Of a DNA stretch of 64,000 bases, positions 1 through 11,042 are shown one piece after another. Source of the stretch: Pithys albifrons albifrons (Eukaryota > Chordata > Aves > Passeriformes > Thamnophilidae); the NCBI RefSeq assembly GCF_047495875.1, contig NC_092471.1, positions 21,017,809 to 21,081,808 on the forward strand. Direction: 5' to 3'. Every line of letters begins with the position of its first letter. Position 1 is the stretch's first letter. A program made the translations under genes and the position numbers. The notes beneath the pieces are model-generated. The model saw only the letters and a program-made list of their open reading frames with translations, did not search any database and had not been told where the DNA came from.

Positions 1-667
1 TCCTCACCCGCTTTGAGAAATGCTGCGACCCCCCCTACCAGCACCCCCCTACCAGCACTCCCCCCTTCCAGCTGCTCGTGTGCTCCCGCTCCTGTGCAGT
101 CCCACCAACGAACCGTGTCGGGATCCCGCCATTCCCACCTCCCGTGGGGTCACTCGCGCCAAACCACTCCCAAACTTGGCCTTGATCCTGCCAACAGTCC
201 CCCCTCCTCTCCCCCAGCCGCTGATTCCAATCCACAACAACCCCCCGGGAGCGGCAGGGAAACACCAGACAGGAGATCCCTGGGGAGAGGGAAACTCGGG
301 GCTGCCACGGATGACACGCTCATCCCTGAGGGACCGGCAAGAAACGGGTCCTGAAGTGCCAGACATTCCACAAACCACCAGAGACGGGGAAAAGGGAAAA
401 GCCCTGCCCACGGATGCAGGAGGAATAAACAGCCTGTCTGGATCCAGCGGAGCATCCTTTGGAGGGGGCTCCAGCTCTGCTTTGGGCTTTGTTTCCATCC
501 CTGGGTCACGTGTGGTCCCGCTGGAGATAAGAGGAGGATGGGGGAGACAGAGCCCAGGGAAGAGCTGAACGGAGGAGAAAACCACAGAAATGGACCGATC
601 TGTGCTGATTTCAGCGGCCGGTCACTGGATCCCTCCTGGGATCTATGCTGGAAAAAGGGAGCCAGTC

Positions 668-825
668 TCCTGGAGCCCCTTTAGGCACTGAAAGGGGCTC
701 TCAGGTCTCCCTGGAGCCTTCTCTTCTCCAGGTGACCTCCCAGCCTGGCTCTGGAGCAGAGGGGCTCCAGCCCTCGGAGCAGCTCCGCGGCCTCCTCTGG
801 ACCCGCTCCAGCAGCTCCCGGGCCG
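668..825 (-). mobile_element. CR1 LINE fragment
   Basis: Reads as the complement of an internal CR1 3' segment (tract around GGAGCCTTCTCTTCTCCAGG and the CTCCTCTGGACCCGCTCCA block). Both ends are truncated. Confidence 0.8.
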
Positions 826-1163
826 GGCTGACCCGGTCCCACGGGCATACCCCCCTGTCAGCGCCCCGGGCAGCCCGCGGGAGCCGCACGCATGGCCCGT
901 GCCCGAACACGCACCCGCAGCGGGAACAGCCCCATCCCTCGGAATTCGCTTCCTTGGCACCGCCCGGGCGGTACGTGTGTGCAGGAAACACCCCGGGGGC
1001 TGCGTACAGACCCTCCAGGGAAACCCACAGCCCATCCGTAGGGAATTGTGCCCCCAGCAGGTCCATCCGGGAGCATAAGAGAGCAAAAAGGAACTCAAAT
1101 TCCCTTCAGTCTGACGTTGTGTAGCTGTCCTGCAGAGAGTCCGTATGGATCCTGTGGAAAGAG

Positions 1164-1299
1164 AGGCTCTATTGATCCCAATATCACGTAGATCCAGAGG
1201 CTGCACTGATCCCAGTATTCTGCAGATCTAAAGGCTTTATTGATACCAGTATTCTATGGATGTAGAGGCTGTATTTATCCCAGTATTCTGTTGATATAA
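1164..1299. repeat. 34-bp tandem repeat, 4 copies
   Basis: Four diverged 34-bp units each begin AGGCT and contain GATCCCAGTATTCTG or a close variant. A partial fifth unit follows at 1300. The unit length is not a multiple of three and no conserved frame results. Confidence 0.85.
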
Positions 1300-2486
1300 A
1301 GGCATATCTGCCTGTTGATGGGATATAGATCCCAAAGGTGAGTGCATCCTGGTGTGAGGCAGTGAGTACCCATAGCTGTGGTGGGCAGGGGGCTGGGGGG
1401 ACTCAGAGCAAACCAGGATATGGGGGACACGTGGGGTGAGGGAGGTGGCCAAGCCCCAGGGGACAACATAGCCTCCTGGATCTGTCCTGGGATCTGGGAA
1501 CCACCCAGGTGACAGAGCTGGGGGGGCCAAGCTGCCGGTGTGTTCATTCCCAGCTCCTGGCACACCGATTTCAGGGCAGCCATCCCATCTGTACCTCAGG
1601 TTCCCCATGCCCTGGACAGCAGCACAGTGTGCTGTGACCCTGTGGCCAGGTGTGACAGTCACCATGGTCACACTACGGCCAGAGCAGAGCCGGGACAGCC
1701 CTGGGACAGCCAGGGAAGGGCAGCTGGCCAAGGGAAGGCTTCCCATCCCAAACCATGAGCCAGCAGAGGGAAGTGCCCAAGACCCGCCTGGTCTGCCCTG
1801 GGACTGCTCAGGGTCCTGGCTCTGCAGCTGGAAGAGCCAAGCTGTGCCAGAGCTTGTTTTGCAATCCCAGCTCAGCTGAAGAAGCAGGAGGACCGTGGCC
1901 ATGGCTGCCCAGGCACATCCAGCCTCCAACAGCAGCTCCTGCCTCCCAGTGCCCACAGAGCCAAGGCACCTCCTGGGGCTGGAGAAGCCTCATTCCCTCC
2001 TGAGGAGGGAGGAAGAGATAAAGGAGATGGATAATGGGAATTTTGGGTTCTTTACTCAGTGCTCTGTGGCTTGTGAGAGACCTTGAGTCCTGCCCTCCTC
2101 CTCTTGCTTGGAGCTGGAACTCCATGAAAGGGGCTGGCGTGCTTCCAGAAGAACTGGGAGGGGCTTCTGCAAGGGATCTTGGGAGGACAGGATGAGATTT
2201 ACCATGTCCAATTCTCAAAAAACAGTATTTTGACTGAGCTCAGATCCACTCAGCCTCCTACCACCCTATCCATTCCACACAGGAGACACAGCTGGATTTG
2301 CATCCTGGTGGTGCCGCCTGCCCCACCACCAGCCCTGGGACTGGGACAGCTCAGGGTTGTTCTCTGAGCCCCCTGATGTCAGAGGAGCCAGGCTGAAGGC
2401 AGCTGTCCCATATCCATACTCCAGTGTGATCCTCACTGCTCCCTCCGTCCATCCCAGTATGACATCCCAGTTTGTTTCCATCCCAG

Positions 2487-2633
2487 CTGAAATCTCAAGC
2501 TCCAGGGAACACAGAGGAGCTGCGGTGTCTGCAGAAGCTCAATCAGCAGCCCGAGGGCTCCAGCCTGGAGGAGCTGAGCAGCAGCCAGACCTGCCTCAAG
2601 CTGGCCAGCACCATCAAAGCCTATGTGTCCACG
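2487..2633 (+). CDS. TRAIL-like exon: extracellular stalk
   Basis: Acceptor TTTCCATCCCAG and donor ACG|GTGAGA. Encodes 49 residues starting LKSQAPGN and ending IKAYVST. It corresponds to the TRAIL exon that follows the membrane anchor. Phase 0 at both ends. Confidence 0.8.
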
Positions 2634-4116
2634 GTGAGAGCAGGGACCAGGGAAGGGGGGGAGAGCTCCTGGCTGCCCCACTGCCTCAGTTTCCTCACCT
2701 GCCTCACCAAAGGGATGGAATTGGCAAGGATGGTTTAAGAAGGGGGCTGGACCCAGGTCCTCCACAGCAAGGAGGTGCTGGGGCACAGAGACAGTGCAAT
2801 CTTTAACCATGAGACCTTCTCTCCTCTGTGGCCCAGGCGACAGAAAACATCATTCTCAGGAGCGCGATGAAGGGTGAGTCCCTCCTGGCCCAGCTCCGGG
2901 GGCAGCAGAGCCGGGATCCACGTCCATGTGCTGGGATGGAGCAGGCTGGGGGGCTGGTCATGGCCCAACTCCAGTGGTATGAGATGGGGCAGGAAGGGAG
3001 AACCAGGATTGTCCAACTGGGTGGTGAAGGGCACACGCATCCTGCTCATGGGCTGGAGGGACAGCCATGCCCATCTGTCTGGAGTCCAGGGAATGGGACA
3101 GCATAGACATGTTAGATAATGATTGACGAGACACTTCCATCCCTGAATAACCTTCCTCTCTGATGGGTCAGTGGAGCATTTCCCTGCCCTGCTGGCACAG
3201 GGCCGGGTGTCCCCATGCTTGGTCCTCTCCAGCCGCGTGTCCCTTTCCCACAGAGGCCCAGCGGAGCTACTTCAACACCTCTGAGGGGCAGGTTCCTGCC
3301 ACGGCAGCCGGGAAGCCCTCGGCACATCTCACCCTCCGCCTGCACAGCCCCACCCAGGATGGTGAGTCAGAGAGTTCTGCTGGGCACCAGTGCGTTTCTG
3401 AGATGGGAACAGGGCAGAGAGGACTCCCGCAAAGGGCAGGGGACCAGGACAGGAGGTCAGGGAGCCCCACTGGGCACTGGGTGGTCTCTGAGATGGGAAC
3501 AGGGAAGAGACCTCCCTCAAAGGGCAGGGGAGCAGGATGGGAGGACGTGTTGGATGGCAGGTGGGAACCACTCCAAAACCACTTTTCACCCCTCCAAGGT
3601 GAACGAGTGGGAGAGAACTCGAGCCACCCCTCCCCTTCCGCTGAGAGGTCGCTCCCCTCAGTGACCTTCCTTCCCGCAGGGCACTCGGGGCACTTCGGGA
3701 ACCTGTCGCAGTCGTGCCGCCACGCCATCCCCCACTGGAGGCACGGCACGCCGCGCTCCCACCTGCGCAACTTCACCTACCGCGCGGGGCGGCTGCGGGT
3801 GGAGCAGCCGGGCAAGTACTACGTCTACTCCCAGATCTATTTCCGCTACCGCAGCACCAGCGCCCAGGACTCGAGCCCGCAGCTGGTGCAGTGCATCCAG
3901 TGGCAGCCACCCCACAGCCAGCCCGTCCTGCTGCTCAAAGGCGTGGGCACCAAGTGCTGGGCGCCCGGCGCAGACTACGGGCTCCACACGCTCTACCAGG
4001 GCGGAGTCTTCGAGCTCAAGGCCGGCGATGAGCTCTTCGTGTCTGTCTCCTCCTTGGCCATCAATGACAGCGACCCAGAAACCAACTATTTCGGGGCCTT
4101 CCGGCTCGACCTGTGA
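2487..4116 (+). CDS. TRAIL/TNFSF10-like TNF superfamily ligand (four 3' coding exons, 5' partial)
   Basis: Spliced coding sequence 2487-2633, 2837-2873, 3254-3361 and 3680-4116 gives 242 residues. Junction phases (0, 1, 1) agree and every intron is GT-AG. The last exon carries the TNF homology domain. It matches TRAIL in the KYYVYSQIYFRY strand, the LYQGGVFELKAGDELFVSVS strands and the C-terminal YFGAF. It also has the Cys of KCWAPGADYGL (codon 3955-3957), equivalent to the zinc-binding cysteine at the centre of the TRAIL trimer. The first exons form the stalk. The N-terminal cytoplasmic and transmembrane exon (about 40 residues in TRAIL) is not visible, so the gene is open at its 5' end. Family knowledge predicts a type II membrane or shed homotrimer that binds death or decoy receptors. 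It could be TNFSF10 itself or the avian TRAIL-like paralogue; overall divergence favours the paralogue. Confidence 0.88.
2837..2873 (+). CDS. TRAIL-like micro-exon (stalk, 37 nt)
   Basis: Acceptor GTGGCCCAG and donor AAGG|GTGAGT. Encodes ATENIILRSAMK plus one base. Similar to the TRAIL stalk segment containing MILRTSEE. The exon is too short to be found by ORF length alone. Confidence 0.75.
3254..3361 (+). CDS. TRAIL-like exon: stalk to first TNF-domain strand
   Basis: Acceptor CCCTTTCCCACAG and donor GATG|GTGAGT, phase 1 in and out, 36 codons. Contains the AAGKPSAHLTLRL strand, equivalent to the start of the TNF homology domain (VAAHIT in TRAIL). Confidence 0.82.
3680..4116 (+). CDS. TRAIL-like terminal exon: TNF homology domain
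   Basis: Acceptor CTTCCTTCCCGCAG; stop TGA at 4114-4116. Holds most of the beta-sandwich, the trimer-core cysteine and the terminal YFGAFRLDL. The exon is more CpG-rich than the surrounding DNA, as expected for coding sequence on a GC-rich bird chromosome. Confidence 0.92.
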
Positions 4117-5300
4117 CACCCCCTCTGCTCCTACCTGCCTGTTGATGTGCCCACGTGGCCCTGGGACAGTGGCCAAATGGCCAGGGGGTGGCACAGGGTC
4201 CTTCCTGGTGTGTCTTGTCTTTCGTGGTGAGGGACAAGCCAAAGAGGGCATGAGGGGTGGTTGCCCGCAGGGACCTGCTGTGCTTGGGGCCACCACCTGG
4301 GTGGGGGGAAGCCCAGGAGCCTGGAAGGGTCTGTGGAGCTACAGGGGACCTGCACTGTGGGAGACATCCCAGCCCTGGTGGCACATTACCTCTGGCACCA
4401 GGGCCACATCTGCCGTGGCAAGACAAAGTGTCCCCATAGCGGGGTGACCCTCCATGAGTCTGACCCCACCTCAGGCAGGGGCAGCCCCAGCCGAGCTGCA
4501 GGTGGTGGGCACCCTGGGCTGGGGATGCTGGGACAGCAGCTGGGGTGAGCAGGGAGCAGCAGCACGGGGGGGCACAGGGCTGGCACCCCCAGGGCACAGA
4601 ACTGGCACCCCCAGGGCACAGAACTGGCATCCCCAGGGCACAGGGCTGGCATCCCTGGGGCACAGAACTGGCATCCCCAGAGCACAGGGCTGGCATCCCT
4701 GGGGCACAGCCTGTGGGAGCAGGGCAGGTCCAGCCTCTGAAAAGGAGCAAAGGAGTTTCAGTTTGGGCAGATCAGAAACCCAGAGTAATGCCAGGAAAGG
4801 GCTCCAGGGAGGGCAAAGAGCAGGACTGTGAAGTCAGAGCAGTCACCAGCCCTGGCACCACACCTGGCATGTGGCAGTGGTGACCAAGCCAGGCTGCACA
4901 GGACCAGGAGCTCCCCATCCCTGCTGCCCAAGCACCTCTTCCCTTGGGGATTTTATGCCCCCCAGCCCCTCCAGCCCTGGCAATGCCTCCCCTGCAGGAT
5001 TCCAGCTCCAGGTGAGCCCAGAGGCCACAGCAGGACCTTGGAGGGACCCAACCAACTCCAGGTGATGGAGGCCACCTCAGAGGCCAAAGAGGGGTTCGGG
5101 CAGGGCAGAGCTGGCTCAGCCCACGGACACCAGGGTGGGCACAGCGGCTTTTTCTAATTACCCCTTTACTCTCTGTATCCTACTAAGACTGTGGGTGTGT
5201 ATGGCAGCGTGGGCTCCCAGGAAGGATGGGATCACTCCCATGCTGGCCTGGCTGCCAGGGGCCCTCAGTGCTGGTTGGAATAAAGCCTGTACTCCAGCAC
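4117..5300 (+). other. Proposed 3' UTR of the TRAIL-like gene
   Basis: The first canonical AATAAA on the coding strand after the stop is at 5279-5284, followed by a GT/CT-rich stretch typical of a cleavage region. The segment has no CR1 copy. It includes the 22-bp tandem repeat at 4571-4702. The end point is an inference. Confidence 0.5.
4571..4702. repeat. 22-bp tandem repeat, 6 copies
   Basis: Six units of GGCACAGNNCTGGCAYCCCC type, 22 bp each, with GGG/GAA and CCCAG/CTGG alternation between copies. Lies in the proposed 3' UTR of the TRAIL-like gene. Confidence 0.9.
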
Positions 5301-7074
5301 AGGTCTGGCTCCTTTCCATCAGGCATCCAGGATCTCTGCCCGGGGTCTCTGCACAGCCACAGCACCAGGGCCAAACTGCCTGGGGCAGCAGGGACAGGCA
5401 GTACCCTGAGAGCTCCAGACAGAGCCCAGCGAGGGGCCCTGCCTCATCTTGCACCTGTAGCTGCCTCACCCCGTGGACACCTGGGGCAATCCCAAGGAGA
5501 TTTGTTCCTGTTTCCCAGCCCAGTGTCTTCATCCCAACTGGGACCAGCTCCCCACCCAGGCCCTGGGGCCAGCCCCGCTCCTTCTCCCCTGCACCACTCA
5601 GCTCCCAGCGGATCCCGGGGCTCCTCCTCTCTCCATTTCAGGATTGCCAAGCCCAGCCTAAGGCACAGCCAGACCCCAGGGTGCTGTGGTGGGGCAGGTG
5701 CTATTCCCTCCCACAGCTTTCCAGGCCTGACTCCTCACCCTCTGCATCCTTGCCTGGAGGGCTGAGCCAGGTGCTTCCCACATTCCTCCACACTCCAGGA
5801 CATTCCCACTCACCAGACCCTGTCTCCTGCAGGTTCCTGCTTCAGGGGGGCTGATACAACCGTCCCAGGGGCACGGTGGCATCCTGCACACAGACACCTG
5901 GACCAGCCCCAAAAGTAGCTTCCTCAGCTCAGAGCCTCCAAAAGCTCATCCAAAGCCAGAGAGCATCCTCCTGCTGCCTCCAGAGGGGTGACAGGGCTGG
6001 TCCCCCCATGGCAGGGCTTCAGGGTCCTATCTTCCCACTCCCCATGAAGCGAGGGAGGGACAGAGGGAGCTGAGCCCTCAGCTCTGCAGCACGTTGGGCT
6101 CTTGCCCAAAGCAAACAAGACCTGAAAGCACAATCCAAATCCCTGCATTTCAAAACCACATTGGAAATGATCCGCTTCCCTCCACCTCTCATCCCACCTC
6201 CTCCTGTCCCAGCCACCTTGGTGACCCACAACAGGAATGGTCCTTCCAGGGCTCTTGATATCCCCACCAGTTCTGAGCTCTCCTGGGGGGCACTGAGCTT
6301 ATTCCAGCTCCTCTGGCAACAGCCATGGGAGTGCAGGGCTGAACCAGCCAAGCCAGGGCTGCAGGAAACGCAGCAGGTGGTTGCAAGATTTCCTTTGAAA
6401 GGGAGTTTAAAGTGGCCACGGCCCGCTGGAGCCGGCAGGAGGTTGTGTCTGCCGTGGAGGAAGCAGGGAAAGCAGCCCCGTGTGCGTGCGGGAGGGCCGG
6501 GCTCGGTGCCAGCGGGCGACGGGCCACTCCGCCTTCCTGGAAAGGAGAGCGCTCGGGGGCGGGTGGATTGGAGAAGAACTCCACCAGCTTCAGGGCAAAG
6601 AGCAGCCTCACCCTGGCTGGGGAGAGCCAAGTGGTGCAAAGAGAGACGGGATGGAATTCCTCGCGGTGAGGGTGATGAGGCCCTGGCACAGCCCACCCAG
6701 AGCAGCCTCAGCCCCCCGGGGCCCCTCTGCCCCTTCCATCGTGCTCCCTGTCCTGGTACTTCCAGCAGGTGGGCTGGACATGCCCAGCCTGACCAGGGAC
6801 ATGCAGCCTGGCTGATTGTTCCCACCTGGACAACACCTGGGAGGCAAGCAGGAGAACCCAGCCTACCCCTGCACCAACACTGCCCAGGACACTCCAGGAA
6901 GAGAGAACAAAGTGTGGAGAGACCTGGATGAGGACACAGCACTTCTCTCCAACTGAGGAAGCAAATGGACCAAAATACGGAAGATTTCTCCTAGAGACTT
7001 TTTTAAATTCTTAAAATTGTTTATTAAAAAAGACATTTCACTATTTTCTCTTGAGTATTGCTGTAAGTTCACTG

Positions 7075-7562
7075 TCATCATCATGGCTCAGCTTCGCAAA
7101 CGAAGATTTGGGAAGGGCACTACCCAGGCTTGCTGCAAGCTGCTGGTGGCTAAAAGGCCGATACGGGATAGGCAGGTCCGGTCACAGAAGGCACAGTGGA
7201 ACGTCTCTCTGGGTGACATTGGCAAGGAACGGTTCTTTCTGCATTGTGGTTTTTCCTCCAGACTGACTCTCTGTGCATTCTCAAAGGAAGCAGCAGCGTC
7301 GTGACTGGTGTGTCTCCATGAATCCCGATTGCAGGCCAGAGTGGACCATTGGGGCAGTCAATATGGCCAAGGCTGAGCTGTTGTTTCAGGCAGTCCTTGT
7401 ATCTCTTCTTTGGGGCTCCTCTCTTGCGGCAGCCGGTGGCGAGTTCCCCACAGAGCACAATCTTCGGGAGGCAGTGGGTGATGCTCCATCCTGGAGACGT
7501 GCCCTGCCCAGCACAGCTGCGTTCTCATCACTGTAGCTCCTATTGGAAAGTCAGTGGTCACT
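7075..7562 (-). mobile_element. 5'-truncated RTE-type LINE fragment (ORF2 C-terminus)
   Basis: On the minus strand, two frames joined by a frameshift read MRTQLCWAGHVSRME and then LCGELATGCRKRGAPKKRYK. After another shift come a zinc-finger-like remnant (FHCAFCDRTCLSRIGL) and a stop. This is the end of the protein of an endonuclease/reverse-transcriptase LINE, downstream of the reverse transcriptase. Just past the stop the element ends in ATGATGATGA, a trinucleotide tail as in RTE-clade elements and unlike CR1. The copy is 5'-truncated and has at least two frameshifts, so it is dead. Among birds, RTE elements (AviRTE) are reported from only some lineages; assignment to AviRTE itself is an inference. 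Confidence 0.65.
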
Positions 7563-8237
7563 AATCAACTTTACATAAAAGAATTGAGCTGATCCTGCTA
7601 CGTTCTTCCCAAAATCTGGTTTGCTTAGGTTTTTTTTTAAATACAAGCATGAGTGGAAGCATCACCAGTGCCTGAGGTCCTGGAAGGAAGGGTATGGTGG
7701 AGGCACAACAGACAGTTCCTTCCAACAGATTTGTTACAAAATAAAATTGCGATGGTTCCCTCATCTTGGGAAAGTCTAATTTTGGCATCACCAACTCACT
7801 TCATTTGCATCCACCTCAGACTACAGAACAGTTATCTCAATACTTGTACAAACACATTGCCCACAGTTTCACCTGGTGCTGCCCAGCTGGGTGTGCTCAG
7901 CAGCAGCAGAGGCTGGACCTTCCCTGTGGATCCCGGCCAGATACCTCCCCGGAGCCAGGTGAGGCCAGGACAGGTGAGGACGTGCTGTGGGAACACAACA
8001 CGTGCTCTGGGGCAACAGCAGCCTTGGGGCAGGGACCAAACCCTTCCACAGTAAGGAGCAGTTGGGCTTTCCCATGCCAAGGGCAGGGCAGATCATCCCA
8101 CAAACTCCAGGGCTGCTTTCCCAGTGCCACATCCCTCAGGCTCAGAGACACACAGATAAAACAATGGAATTCCCCAAAACTGAAGAGCTCCAGCTCCCCA
8201 AGCAGCACATCCCTGAGCAGCAGCTCCAGACTCTTCT

Positions 8238-8442
8238 TTAATGGCCTTAAGCTGAAGGAGGGCAGGGTTAGATGGGATATTGGGAAGGAACTCTTCCATG
8301 TGAAGGTGGGCAGGCCCTGGCACAGGTGCCCAGAGAAGCTGTGGCTGCCCCATCCCTGGGAGTGTCCAAGGCCAGGTTGGACAGGGCTTGGAGCACCCTG
8401 GGCTGGTGGGAGGTGTCCCTGCCCATGGCAGGGGTGGTGTCA
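8238..8442 (+). mobile_element. CR1 LINE 3' fragment
   Basis: Sense CR1: GGTTAGATGGGATATTGGG, then the GCCCAGAGAAGCTGTGGCTG and GGAGGTGTCCCTGCCCATGG blocks. Ends before the microsatellite tail. Confidence 0.93.
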
Positions 8443-9084
8443 GAGACTGGAATAGTTAATGACTTAAACATTCCAAGATCACCCAAAGACTTTTGTCCAC
8501 TGTAGCAAACTGAAAACAAACAGCTGCTCCCCAGCAAAGCCCACCCCTCCCTGAATGTGCCTGCTGGGACAGGACCTGTGAATCAGGGAAGTGGTGCCAC
8601 TGTCCAGCTGCCCCAGGTGCAGAAGGGCCTGCAGACCTGAAGCTACAAACTGGGTTTCCAGATAAGGGAAGAGACTGGTAAGAGGCAAATCCTGTGAGGT
8701 GGGACAATCCTTCTCATCATGCCAATGTCCTCCCTTACATGATGACTCTGCTGTAAAACTTCAAAGACATTTCACATCTGGCCTGGGCTATTCATCTCAG
8801 GTGTTGGCCCGTGATCGATGCTGAGCCCTTGAAGGTGTCAGAGATTTGGGAAACCATCCACTGTAAAATTCCCTGCTCCAAGGGAGGTACAAGGTATTCC
8901 CACCTGACCTAGAAATGTGTAATAACTTGAAAGATCTCAGCAATTTTAGGGGGAGCTTCTCCCACCCTCAGTGGATCAAGACCATCATTTTGATCAACAG
9001 ACAGTGAGGACAAAGTTTTATTGCTGGTTCCAATGGGTGGTGACTACAGATACCTTTCCATCTCCTTTTTTTCTTTCCCTTTTT

Positions 9085-9221
9085 CTTAGGTGTTGTTTTT
9101 ATGCCTTAAAATTGGTGTATTCCTTATACATTTCCTTAGGTGTTATTTTCATGCCTTAATATTGCTGTATTCCTTCTGCATTTCCTCAGTTGTTATTTTT
9201 ATACTTCAGTATTGCTGCATT
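9085..9221. repeat. 50-bp AT-rich tandem repeat, about 3 copies
   Basis: Three units start at 9085, 9135 and 9185. Each runs CTTAGGTGTTATTTTCATGC or a variant, then TTAATATTGCTGTATTCCTT. It stands out because all other arrays in the window are GC-rich. Confidence 0.85.
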
Positions 9222-10025
9222 ACTATAGATGACAACACCCAAAATGGCAACAACCTGTTTACCTTTGAAACAAAATTATTCTAAAGTAAACCCTATGAAT
9301 GTTTACCAACAGTGTTTTTCACTCTAATCCACACCAAGTGATTTATTAACAAGAATCTGAGTTTCCCTCCCGTTCTGGGGCGGGTCGTAACAGGCGGATG
9401 ATGTTTAAGGTCCCTTCCCACCCCAACCATTCCATGGTTCCCTCCTGCTCTGCCCCAGACGGGGCGGGGGGGAGGGACCGCAGCGCTACCAACAATTCCA
9501 TATTGACCTGATTTCTCACGGCCTGTCCATGTGGATTCGATCCCGACAGAAACTGCTTCCTGCAGCCAGTGCCAAAGGGGCCTCTTATCTCCCCTGATGA
9601 GGATCTGCCTTTACCTTGGCACAGGGGACGCCGCGGGCGTCCCATTGTTGTCCCATTTGTTCCGAACCGGCTCATCGCTACCTCCAAGTCTCAGTCTCCT
9701 TCCAGGCAAGATCTTGTTTTTCTTTCAAGTTCCCAGCTCGTCGGGAGCAGGAAATCCACTCCAAAAAATACGTCCCCACCCCAGGAAATCATTTCTTGGG
9801 ACATTTTAAAGCACACGAGGAAGGCAGCGGGTGTGCCCCACCGGCGCTGCTGGCACCCCTCGCTCTGCCCCAGGGCACCGCTCCCTCCAGGGAAACAAAA
9901 CCGAAAGCTTTTCCCTGCAGCACGAAGGATTCGCGGAGCTGCAGGAGGCTCGCTAACCCCTCGGGAAAACATTAATGCCGAAGCACTGAGTGAGCAGAGC
10001 TGACCCCGTGCAGGGTTCATCCAGC

Positions 10026-10086
10026 ACGGAATCACAGATGGTTTGGGTTGGAAGGACCTTTAGAGGCCACTTAGTCCCATCCCATC
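10026..10086 (-). mobile_element. CR1 LINE 3'-end fragment
   Basis: Complement of a CR1 3' terminus: AATCACAGATGGTTTGGGTT then GGAAGGACCTTTAGAGGCC. Only about 60 bp remain. Confidence 0.85.
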
Positions 10087-10232
10087 CCAGCTGTGCAAGC
10101 TCCCAGCCCCTCCCATGAGGTCCGGCTGAGGAAAGAAGGGGAGATCTCTTTACTCCGCAGGGGATTTCTCTCCTTTTCCACAGCCAGTTGCCTTTCCCTG
10201 CTCAGGCAGCCCCGGGGCGGTGGAGGCGATCG

Positions 10233-10684
10233 CAGCAGCTCGGCCATGCCCTCCCACTCCCTCGCAGCAGCTCGGCCATGCCCTCCCACTCCCTCGCAGC
10301 AGCTCGGCCGTCCCCTCCCACTCCCTCGCAGCAGCTCGGCCACCCCTTCCCACTCCCTCGCAGCAGCTCGGCCATGCCCTCCCACTCCCAGCTCGGCCAT
10401 CCCCTCCCACTCCCTCGCAGCAGCTCGGCCATGCCCTCCCACTCCCAGCTCGGCCATCCCCTCCCACTCCCAGCTCGGCCATCCCCTCCCACTCCCTCGC
10501 AGCAGCTCGGCCATCCCCTCCCACTCCCTCGCAGCAGCTCGGCCATCCCGTCCCACTCCCTCGCAGCAGCTCGGCCATCCTTTCCCACTCCCTCGCAGCA
10601 GCTCGGCCATCCCTTCCCACTCCCTCGCAGCAGCTCGGCCATCCCTTCCCACTCCCTCGCAGCAGCTCGGCCATCCTTTCCCTC
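10233..10684. repeat. Minisatellite of mixed 32-bp and 22-bp units
   Basis: About 15 units. The 32-bp form is CTCGCAGCAGCTCGGCCATC plus a CCCTCCCACTCC block; the 22-bp form lacks CTCGCAGCAG. Long open frames on both strands here (Ser/Ala/Pro or Gly/Arg/Trp repeats) follow from the array and are not genes. Confidence 0.97.
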
Positions 10685-10857
10685 CCTTCGCAGACCCCGC
10701 TGGCCCCGCCCCGGCTTGGCCCTTGCGATGATGGAGCCGAGCACAAGGAAAGTGCTGAGGCAGCTCCATCCCGGCTCACGGGCCCTGTGTAACCACAGAC
10801 ACGCAGTTTGCCCCTTTGTTTCCCCAATGACACAAGCTGGAGACAACAGGAGAAGAT

Positions 10858-11027
10858 AATTCCACTTTTAAAGAAAATTAGTGTCCCATTCAAACTCCCA
10901 GAAAAGGGTAATCCCACTTTTAAAGAAAATTCCACACTTCGTGTCCCATTCAAACCTCCAGGAAAAGGTAATTCCACTTTTAAAGAAAATTCCCCACTTT
11001 GTGTCCCGTTCAAACCCCAGCACAAGG
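10858..11027. repeat. 52-60-bp tandem repeat, 3 copies
   Basis: Three units begin at 10858, 10910 and 10970. Each contains CACTTTTAAAGAAAATT followed by GTGTCCCATTCAAAC. Confidence 0.92.
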
Positions 11028-11042
11028 ATGGGGGAGTAGAAT

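Larger units (their letters stand above)
1..2486. other. 5' flank / putative first intron of the TRAIL-like gene
   Basis: No convincing coding exon was found here. The missing first exon of the TRAIL-like gene (start codon, short cytoplasmic tail, membrane anchor) should lie upstream of the first exon seen, but no reading frame in this stretch shows a start followed by a hydrophobic segment and a donor, so it probably lies outside the window. The stretch holds a CR1 fragment near 670-820 and a 34-bp tandem repeat at 1164-1299. The open frames present are Pro/Ser/Gly-rich and look like GC-rich noncoding DNA. Confidence 0.5.

Noticed and set aside
1237..1956. 239-residue minus-strand frame with a hydrophobic start, considered as a gene
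   Set aside because: It is interrupted by the 34-bp repeat translation, has no family motif, and no splice context fits.
10150..11025. Long Gly/Arg/Trp-Pro-Ser repeat frames on minus and Ser/Ala/Pro frames on plus
   Set aside because: These are products of the 32/22-bp minisatellite being open in several frames, with no splice sites or homology.
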